A stretch of 49,205 nucleotides of DNA, from the NCBI GenBank assembly GCA_035602605.1, contig DATNLZ010000141.1:1-49205 (forward strand), in the 5' to 3' direction. The DNA is from DASQHY01 sp035602605. Its GTDB lineage: Bacteria > Acidobacteriota > Terriglobia > Acidiferrales > UBA7541. Within the stretch, counting starts at the first letter, position 1. Each line of letters opens with the position of its first letter. Below the pieces are notes generated by a model. The model was not told where the DNA came from and did no database searches. It saw only the letters and a list, made by a program, of their open reading frames with translations. This document shows positions 43,644-49,205 of this stretch, in pieces. A program made the position numbers and the translations under genes.

Positions 43644-44123
43644 ATGATTGGAAACCGTAGAAAAGCAGATTGTGTTGCCGTACGCACTGCCCTCGATACC
43701 CAGGGGCGTGTTAATTTACGGGTCTACGGCAGCAGCATGTTGCCGTGGATTCGCCCGCGGGACATCGTCGTAATTCGCCGCGCAAAGCTAGCGAATATTC
43801 AATGCGGCGACATCGTCCTGTTCGCGCGCGCCGAGCGATTGTTTGTTCACCGGGTGATTGAAAAGAAGACGGCGCAGAACGCAACTCTTCTGGTAACCAA
43901 AGGTGACGCCCAGCCGCAGAGGGATGCACCGATTTCGAGTGACGAATTACTTGGTCGGGTCAGCTCGCTATATCGCGGTTGGCACTGGGTGAATTTTGAT
44001 TCGAGCGCGCAAGGACTGCTAAACGGTCTCCTGTTTCGCATCTCGGTGCTGAGCGAGATGTGGTACCCGGCTGCGCGCCGTCTGTGGAGCTTCCTCGTTC
44101 CCGTTTATCACGCCTTCGAATAA
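43644..44123 (+). CDS. S24/S26-type signal peptidase-like protein (SipW-like, S26B)
   Basis: The 159-residue protein has the serine motif YGSSMLPWIRP with the nucleophile at Ser31, VHRVI with candidate catalytic His69, and VTKGDAQPQRD with candidate Asp88 or Asp94. This Ser/His/Asp set is that of the S26B (SipW/ER-type) branch rather than the Ser/Lys set of LepB. There is no N-terminal membrane helix; a hydrophobic C-terminal region may bind the membrane. Proteins of this kind recur beside PqqD and HprK-like genes, so it may cleave the precursor leader, for example after the polar part of the 57-residue peptide. It could also be an ordinary housekeeping S26 protein. Confidence 0.7.
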   Translation: MIGNRRKADCVAVRTALDTQGRVNLRVYGSSMLPWIRPRDIVVIRRAKLANIQCGDIVLFARAERLFVHRVIEKKTAQNATLLVTKGDAQPQRDAPISSDELLGRVSSLYRGWHWVNFDSSAQGLLNGLLFRISVLSEMWYPAARRLWSFLVPVYHAFE

Positions 44124-44205
44124 ATTCTGAAACATGACGCAAGACGGGCGGCGCAATCGAACCAGAGTCCTCGATTTCACGCTACCACTCTCGATAAGGC
44201 GGGAT

Positions 44206-46869
44206 TCATGCCGGTACATCAACGATGCCGAATTCGACTCGCCGCCGTATCGGATCAATGCGATCCGCGCGGACTCGCACCTGGTCGCCTAGTCGCCAAA
44301 TGGCCTGACCGCTGCGACTGCCTCGGACCCGCGCCGGGTGCTGGTGCCTGCTTCGCGAAGGCCCTCCTTTGGCGCCACTCAGTGCGACGATGGCATGATC
44401 CCGGTCACGATAGATGCACGGTGTACCGGCGGCCTGTTCGAGCGCAGTGATGGGGACGAGGCCTTCGACGAATACTTCGATCAATTCCACAAAGAACCCA
44501 AATTTATGCACCGAAATAATCAACGCAGTGTATTCCTCGCCCAAATGGCCTTCCATAAATTGCGCGGTCTTCCAATCCATCAATTCGCGCTCGGCGCCTT
44601 CGGCGCGACGCTCGGCTTCTGAGGATTCATCGGCGATTTCATCGAGCGCGATTCGAGAATATGGTCCCGCATCTTTTTGCGTGCCGGCCCTCAGATTGGC
44701 GCTGCGGGCGTGTCCACCGACATGTTCTTTGCTCGCGACGCTACCCCCGGCAGAGGAATCGCGGCGCGCGAGAACCCATTTGAGGATTCGATGGACGATT
44801 AAGTCTGGATAGCGGCGGATGGGCGAAGTGAAATGAGTATATTCGTCGAAAGCCAGCGCAAAATGCCCCAGGGGATCAGCGGCATAACGCGCTTGCTTTA
44901 GCGAGCGCAACATCAAGTAAGAAACGATACGCTCCTCAGGCTTGCCGGCAAGTTTTTGAGTCAGCCGTTGATAATGTTCAGGTCGGATATCGAGCTCCAG
45001 CGTTGCAGGGAGCGTAACGCTCATCGCGCGCTCGCGGCCGCGGCCCAATCTCTCCGAGCGTCTCGCCCGGGGAGGTGACGGAACGCTGCCATGCCGCACC
45101 GGTATCTGCTCAACAGCCAGGTTGGGGATGTCTAGTGAGTACCCGAATGCGCGCGCCAATTCCTCAAACTCGAGAACCTTTTTGGCGTCGGGCTTTTCGT
45201 GAACGCGATGCAGCGACACAACTCCTTGATGCTCCAGGAAAGACGCCACCGCGCGATTGGCGGCGAGCATAAATTCTTCGATCAGGCGATGGGCAATATT
45301 TCGAACACTGCGGACTATGCTCACCATGCACAGATTCTGGTCAAACTCGATGAGCGGCTCCGGTAGATCGAAATCAATTGAACCGCGCTTGACGCGCCAG
45401 GCATTCAACACAAGAGCGAAGTCGCGCATATTGCGAAAATGCGGGGCCAGCGAGGCGTAGCGCGCGTTCAATCCCGGATCGCCTTCGAGCACTTTGAACA
45501 CGCTGGTGTAGGTCATACGCTCGGCCGAACGAATCACGCCGGGAGTAAACCTCGACGAGGTCATGCGTCCAGAATCGTCGAAGTCCATTAGCGCGCTCAT
45601 CACCAAGCGATCTTCGCGCGGTTTCAGCGAGCAGATTTCGTTGGAGAGCTCCTCCGGCAGCATGGGCACGGCACGGTCGGGAAAATAAACTGAAGTGCCG
45701 CGCAAGCGCGCTTCATGGTCGAGCGCCTCCTCACGGGCGACATAGTGAGCGACGTCGGCAATATGCACCTGCAGATGCCAGCCGTTCGGGCGCCGTTCGA
45801 CGAATACCGCGTCGTCAAAATCGCGTGCAGTTTCGCCATCGATGGTAACAATGGGCAGTTGGCGAAAATCCTCGCGGCCTTCGAGCGCCGCCTCGCCAAC
45901 CGGCTGCGCTGCTCGACGCGCCTCCTGGCGTACCTCCTCGGGGAATACATGCGGCAGGTGATGCTTGCGAATCATGATCTCGACATCGACACCCAGCTCG
46001 CCGGGACGCCCGAGAATTTCTATGACCCGTCCTGAGGGAGACACGCCGCCACGCGGAAAACTGGTCAGCTCCACATTGACCACTGCGCCGTCAAGTTCTG
46101 CCAAGCGCACCGGCTTGCGGCGCACTCGACCGATCAAATCTATATCTGACAGTCCAATCTTTTCGCGCAACGCCGGGGGGAGTTCATCACCCGGCGGAAT
46201 TACCACCTCATGAGTTACGCGAGAATCATAGGGCAGCACGATGTTGCTTTGGTGGCCGTAGCGGAACAGACCAACTACTGTGGGATGTGCGCGATTCACG
46301 ATGCGCAAGATACGTCCTTCGGCTCGCATCCCCGTGCGACTACCTGGTCGGCTTTCCCGACCAGGTGCGCGCCCTCGTGCAGTGTTGCGGCGCTCAATAC
46401 GCGCGACAACGCGGTCGCCATGCATGGCGTCGCCTAGTGCGTCGCGGCCGATGAAGAGATCGCCCTCAATGCCAGGAATTGGTTTGTCGGGCACGACGAA
46501 TCCATAGCCGTCGCGATGGGCCACAAGGCGCCCAGTAATTTCGTTGGGGTCGCGACGTAAAGGTATCGGCTGTGAAGAGGATGCCCTTGTCATCGTTGCC
46601 GCATGAATTTCGGGCGTGGCAGAATTGCGTTCCGGACGATGTTCACTGCGGCTCGGGTGGGTTTTCAGACCAGCCAGCCGGTAGCGGCCACCGCGGAGTT
46701 CTTCGATTTCGCCCCTGCGTTTCAGCTGGGAGACAATTTTATTCAAGGTGCGCCGCGCGGGATGACGCAGCTCGAGGGCCTCGGCAATTTCCCGCACGCT
46801 CGTGGGAGCTTTCGATTGCGCGAGATGCGCGATTACGTCGTTTGCCGAGATTTCTTTATGTTGGGGCAT
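44206..46869 (-). CDS. rnr: Ribonuclease R
   Basis: The protein (887 residues from ATG 46869; 909 from 46935) has an N-terminal winged helix (SVREIAEALELRHPARRTLN), cold-shock domains, the RNB catalytic core with TIDGETARDFDDAVFVE, and a C-terminal S1 domain beginning ALIISVHKFGFFVELIE. It is a 3'-to-5' processive exoribonuclease that degrades structured RNA. Three Ser/Gly/Arg-rich insertions are notable: near the middle (SVPSPPRARRSERLGRG), before the S1 domain (SSAGGSVASKEHVGG) and inside the S1 domain (AKGGPSRSRHQHPARVRGS). No clear ribosome binding site marks either start. It is convergent with the S26-type gene. Confidence 0.92.
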   Translation of the reverse strand: MPQHKEISANDVIAHLAQSKAPTSVREIAEALELRHPARRTLNKIVSQLKRRGEIEELRGGRYRLAGLKTHPSRSEHRPERNSATPEIHAATMTRASSSQPIPLRRDPNEITGRLVAHRDGYGFVVPDKPIPGIEGDLFIGRDALGDAMHGDRVVARIERRNTARGRAPGRESRPGSRTGMRAEGRILRIVNRAHPTVVGLFRYGHQSNIVLPYDSRVTHEVVIPPGDELPPALREKIGLSDIDLIGRVRRKPVRLAELDGAVVNVELTSFPRGGVSPSGRVIEILGRPGELGVDVEIMIRKHHLPHVFPEEVRQEARRAAQPVGEAALEGREDFRQLPIVTIDGETARDFDDAVFVERRPNGWHLQVHIADVAHYVAREEALDHEARLRGTSVYFPDRAVPMLPEELSNEICSLKPREDRLVMSALMDFDDSGRMTSSRFTPGVIRSAERMTYTSVFKVLEGDPGLNARYASLAPHFRNMRDFALVLNAWRVKRGSIDFDLPEPLIEFDQNLCMVSIVRSVRNIAHRLIEEFMLAANRAVASFLEHQGVVSLHRVHEKPDAKKVLEFEELARAFGYSLDIPNLAVEQIPVRHGSVPSPPRARRSERLGRGRERAMSVTLPATLELDIRPEHYQRLTQKLAGKPEERIVSYLMLRSLKQARYAADPLGHFALAFDEYTHFTSPIRRYPDLIVHRILKWVLARRDSSAGGSVASKEHVGGHARSANLRAGTQKDAGPYSRIALDEIADESSEAERRAEGAERELMDWKTAQFMEGHLGEEYTALIISVHKFGFFVELIEVFVEGLVPITALEQAAGTPCIYRDRDHAIVALSGAKGGPSRSRHQHPARVRGSRSGQAIWRLGDQVRVRADRIDPIRRRVEFGIVDVPA

Positions 46870-47116
46870 GTGTCTGGCTATGGGCGCGGTTAAAACCCCG
46901 CAAACGATTGTAACGGTAACCTCGAACTCTGTCATTTCCAGGCAACGCCACAGGGCGCCTGTTATAGGCGAAGAGCATGGCGCATCCCGGAATGGAAGGA
47001 TCCATCTTTAATGTCATCGTCACGCTCCCCCGAAGGAGCCGTTGCCGAATGATTGTGTTGCAGGTTCCAAAACAGAACGAAACGAAGCCAACAAGTTCCG
47101 GTACACTGTCGGAATT

Positions 47117-47854
47117 ATGCCGAAGGTTTATGCAGGCACATCAGGTTGGGCGTATCCCGCCTGGAAACCAAGCTTCTATCCACCGAAGCTCAGTTCCGCA
47201 AAGTTTCTAGGCTATTACGCGAGCAGGTTAAATTCGGTGGAGCTGAATTATACATTTCGCCGCTTTCCGACGGAAAAATTGCAAATCGGTTGGGGTGAAG
47301 CAACGCCCGCGGATTTCAAGTTCGCCGTGAAAGCTCATCAGACCATCACGCACATCAAACGGCTTCGTGACGCTGGCGAATCAGCCTCACATTTTATCGC
47401 TTCGCTGCAGGCTCTTGCCGAGGCGAACAAATTAGGGCCAATACTTTTTCAGTTGCCGCCATTTCTAAAGTGCGATTTGCCGCTGTTGAGTGATTTCCTT
47501 GCAGCGTTACCGCGATATGTGCGAACGGCGTTTGAGTTTCGGCACATCTCCTGGTTCAGCGATGACGTATTCGCCAGGCTGCGCGTGGCCAATGTCGCTC
47601 TGTGCCAGGCGCAGAGCGCTACGATCGAGACACCTGAAATTGCGACCGCCGATTTTTCCTACTTACGCCTCCGCAAGGAAAGTTATTCTGTCAAGGACCG
47701 CGAGAGTATCGCCAAAAAAGTTGCGGAACTTGTAAAGCGAGGGGACGTCTTCGTGTACTTCAAGCACGAAGAAACTCCAGAAGGCGCGTTATACGCCGAA
47801 AGCCTGCTCGCAGAGACCTCCCCTTTCAATCCTTTGGATAAAGGCAGTCAATGA
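47117..47854 (+). CDS. DUF72 (YecE-like) TIM-barrel protein
   Basis: From ATG 47117 the protein is 245 residues. It shows VYAGTSGWAYPAWKPSFYP at the start, NSVELNYTFRRFPT and FKFAVKAHQTITH, all hallmarks of DUF72. The fold is a TIM barrel; the function is unknown, though a nuclease or phosphatase role has been guessed for relatives. A longer frame upstream to 47042 exists, but the family starts at MPKVYAGTSGW. It is divergent from RNase R. Confidence 0.85.
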   Translation: MPKVYAGTSGWAYPAWKPSFYPPKLSSAKFLGYYASRLNSVELNYTFRRFPTEKLQIGWGEATPADFKFAVKAHQTITHIKRLRDAGESASHFIASLQALAEANKLGPILFQLPPFLKCDLPLLSDFLAALPRYVRTAFEFRHISWFSDDVFARLRVANVALCQAQSATIETPEIATADFSYLRLRKESYSVKDRESIAKKVAELVKRGDVFVYFKHEETPEGALYAESLLAETSPFNPLDKGSQ

Positions 47855-48002
47855 ACTCGATAGACATTGCGGTCGCAGCAGTTACCCTCGATGGAGGCAT
47901 CGTCGCAGTAATGATGATGGCTGGATTTGGCGCGGTTTGGAGTTGAGGGCGGCCGGATGATAAAAAAGCTCGATTCTTCGGTCACCGGTTCTTTGAAAGG
48001 CC

Positions 48003-48404
48003 CTACTTCGACAATCCCAGCACTCTTTTGTTCAGCTCCATCAGATCCGCGTCGAAACGATAGAAGCCGAAGCGCCATTCGTGAGTGGCCTCCGCCGCAG
48101 TTATACCCACGATCGAGAAATCCTTTTGTACGCCATCGGCGCACAAAGAGTTCGGAAAGTGGGCGCCAAGAAAAATGCCCTGATCAGGAGCAAAAATCCC
48201 GCTGCATTCTTCGGAGGTCAGCACGGCGCGCAACATCCCTGTATTTCTGTGGCCTGGTTGGCAAAAGTACAGGTTTGGCATACCACATGGTTGGCCAAAA
48301 ATCTGACAAATCAAATAGTACTTGCTATTAAAAGTTCCTAATTGTTGCCGATTTTGTACTAGTTCAAGCAGAAGGTTTCGGAAGCCATCTGCGTGAACGC
48401 GCAA
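48003..48404 (-). CDS. Hypothetical protein, 133 aa or longer
   Basis: The frame has no clear start: a TTG at 48404 is used, but the open frame continues upstream. The translation has protein-like features, such as YYLICQIFGQPCGMPNLYF and AEATHEWRFGFYRFDADL, and a balanced composition, while the plus-strand frame across it is Arg/Ser-rich. No family is recognised. The DNA around 48290-48370 is noticeably richer in A and T than its neighbours, so it may be of separate origin or a remnant. Confidence 0.4.
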   Translation of the reverse strand: MRVHADGFRNLLLELVQNRQQLGTFNSKYYLICQIFGQPCGMPNLYFCQPGHRNTGMLRAVLTSEECSGIFAPDQGIFLGAHFPNSLCADGVQKDFSIVGITAAEATHEWRFGFYRFDADLMELNKRVLGLSK

Positions 48405-48468
48405 CTCGTCGGCATGACCCTCCGAAAGTGCGAGTGAAGAGGGCCTATTGGAGAATGAACAATCAGCG

Positions 48469-48858
48469 CTACTTTTTGCAGGTGTCGCTAACCATCGTCA
48501 AATTCGTCACCGTCATGTGACCATGCTCGGTGGAGTGCTTACCCATGCCGTGCTCTTTTGCCTCGGCCTTAACGTCTTCCTTCATGCCGTGCATTTTGGC
48601 GTTGGAAACTACGCCGGTAATCGTAACCGTATGACCAACATGATCGCCGAGCGCGAGGGTGTCGCTCTTTATGTCCCACGTACCACCTTTCGCCGTAGTA
48701 ATCTTGTACTCATTGGCGTCGTCGCCCTTTTGAAGGCAGCCCGAGAATGTCCGCGTTTTCTTATGCGTGGTTTTTGTTGTGTTCTGAGCCGTAGCCATCC
48801 CTACAGTGCCCGCAAACACGAACAACGCAAGAAATACCATCGTAATCTTGATTTTCAT
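48469..48858 (-). CDS. Small exported DUF5818-like (OB-fold-like) protein
   Basis: From ATG 48858, with a strong AGGAGG seven bases upstream, the protein is 129 residues. A signal peptide (ITMVFLALFVFAGTVGMATA) precedes TRTFSGCLQKGDDANEYKI, then LGDHVGHTVTITGVV, the pattern of the small DUF5818 secreted proteins common in Acidobacteriota. The tail is His/Lys-rich with a Cys near the end. A metal-binding role is possible from the His content but unproven. Confidence 0.7.
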   Translation of the reverse strand: MKIKITMVFLALFVFAGTVGMATAQNTTKTTHKKTRTFSGCLQKGDDANEYKITTAKGGTWDIKSDTLALGDHVGHTVTITGVVSNAKMHGMKEDVKAEAKEHGMGKHSTEHGHMTVTNLTMVSDTCKK

Positions 48859-49205
48859 CCTTAACCTCCTAAGGTTCGATTGACAAGCGGAAGTGCAGAC
48901 CAGGAACTCGGCTAGTTGATCTACGCCTAAGAATCGGTGGATTGGTCTGAGCAACAGCCATCTAGCTCCCAGCCAGGAGCTATGTTAGCGGCGGTGAGGG
49001 CGGGAGTCTGTGCAATTGTGAACACCTTGGTGACGATCTATTGGTGTGCGTCCGCTCGCACCTCCTAGTGTAGCGTCCAACAAATAACTAGACATATAGA
49101 GTGCCCTGGTGTACGTTGAGTCATGCCGCGATCCGCTCCTGCCGTCAGTCTGAGTATCGGTGATCAGAATGAGATTCAGGGATGGTTGGGGGCTCATGGA
49201 ACGCC
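48859..49205. other. Right-edge region without a supported gene
   Basis: These 347 bases contain the ribosome binding site of the DUF5818-like gene and a hairpin at 48963-48982. No frame with a ribosome binding site is visible. Confidence 0.4.
48963..48982. other. Perfect 7-bp hairpin TAGCTCC/GGAGCTA upstream of the DUF5818-like gene
   Basis: TAGCTCC (48963-48969) and GGAGCTA (48976-48982) form a perfect stem with a six-base loop (CAGCCA). It lies about 105 bases before the start of the minus-strand gene. There is no T run on either side, so it is more likely an operator or leader structure than a terminator. Confidence 0.35.

Larger units (their letters stand above)
38843..44123 (+). other. 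Candidate RiPP biosynthesis locus (kinase, PqqD-like, radical SAM/SPASM, precursor, S26-type peptidase)
   Basis: The four plus-strand genes at 38843-41333 are packed end to end: the kinase stop abuts the PqqD-like start, the next start overlaps by eight bases, and the precursor begins 15 bases after the radical SAM stop. An S26B-type peptidase gene follows at 43644, past an opposing S9 peptidase gene. This gene set is recurrent in peptide-modification loci. Inclusion of the S26-type gene is inferred from context only. Confidence 0.7.

Noticed and set aside
44130..44215. Minus-strand GGTTCGATT motif with GGTAGCG resembling a tRNA
   Set aside because: The bases flanking the TTCGATT loop do not pair as a T-stem, so no cloverleaf is possible.
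48985..49197. Minus-strand 70-residue frame at the right edge
   Set aside because: Its composition is Thr/Ser/Arg-rich, with no ribosome binding site and no recognisable domain; likely chance.

Overview
The window reads as about 49 kb of chromosome from a soil-type Acidobacteriota-like bacterium. This is an inference from gene content and style: moderately GC-rich DNA, many GTG and TTG starts, short zinc-ribbon proteins, secreted beta-propeller proteins, and an exosortase-type polysaccharide locus. No rRNA, intact tRNA, CRISPR array or complete insertion sequence was found. The left edge cuts a possible transposase tail.

Layout. 1-5.4 kb: housekeeping and signalling genes (zinc ribbon, STAS anti-sigma antagonist, DUF1015, HAD phosphatase, secreted propeller protein). 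5.5-16.5 kb: a one-directional exopolysaccharide run with three GT4 glycosyltransferases, an asparagine-synthase-like amidotransferase, an O-carbamoyltransferase, an NAD-dependent sugar epimerase, a WecA/MraY-type sugar-phosphate transferase and a geranylgeranyl-reductase-like flavoenzyme. 16.5-20.5 kb: two secreted proteins on the minus strand, one a large DNRLRE/DUF2341/PQQ-propeller mosaic. 20.8-23.1 kb: convergent UDP-glucose dehydrogenase and UDP-glucuronate decarboxylase, together making UDP-xylose. 23.2-28 kb: small membrane or secreted proteins, FabH, a 44-residue two-CxxC protein and OsmC. 28-31.5 kb: a very large GAF/GGDEF/HD-GYP regulator. 31.9-35.8 kb: glutamyl-tRNA synthetase, a zinc-ribbon/pseudopilin-like protein, a secreted unknown and a DUF1326 protein. 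36.4-38.6 kb: a MacA-like adaptor and MacB-like ATPase without a permease.

The most interesting region is 38.8-44.1 kb. Four tightly packed plus-strand genes encode an HprK-related kinase, a PqqD-like peptide chaperone, a radical SAM/SPASM enzyme and a 57-residue peptide. The peptide has a YxxPxL leader motif, a short tail bracketed by two cysteines, and a C-terminal serine. About 2.3 kb downstream, beyond an opposing S9 peptidase, lies an S26B-type (SipW-like) peptidase. I interpret this as a ribosomally synthesised, post-translationally modified peptide (RiPP) locus. The PqqD protein would present the leader, the radical SAM enzyme would modify the tail, the kinase may phosphorylate peptide or protein serine, and the S26-like protein may cut the leader. 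The precursor matches no RiPP class I can name.

44.2-49.2 kb: RNase R with low-complexity insertions, a DUF72 protein, an uncharacterised reading frame in relatively AT-rich DNA, and a small secreted DUF5818-like protein.
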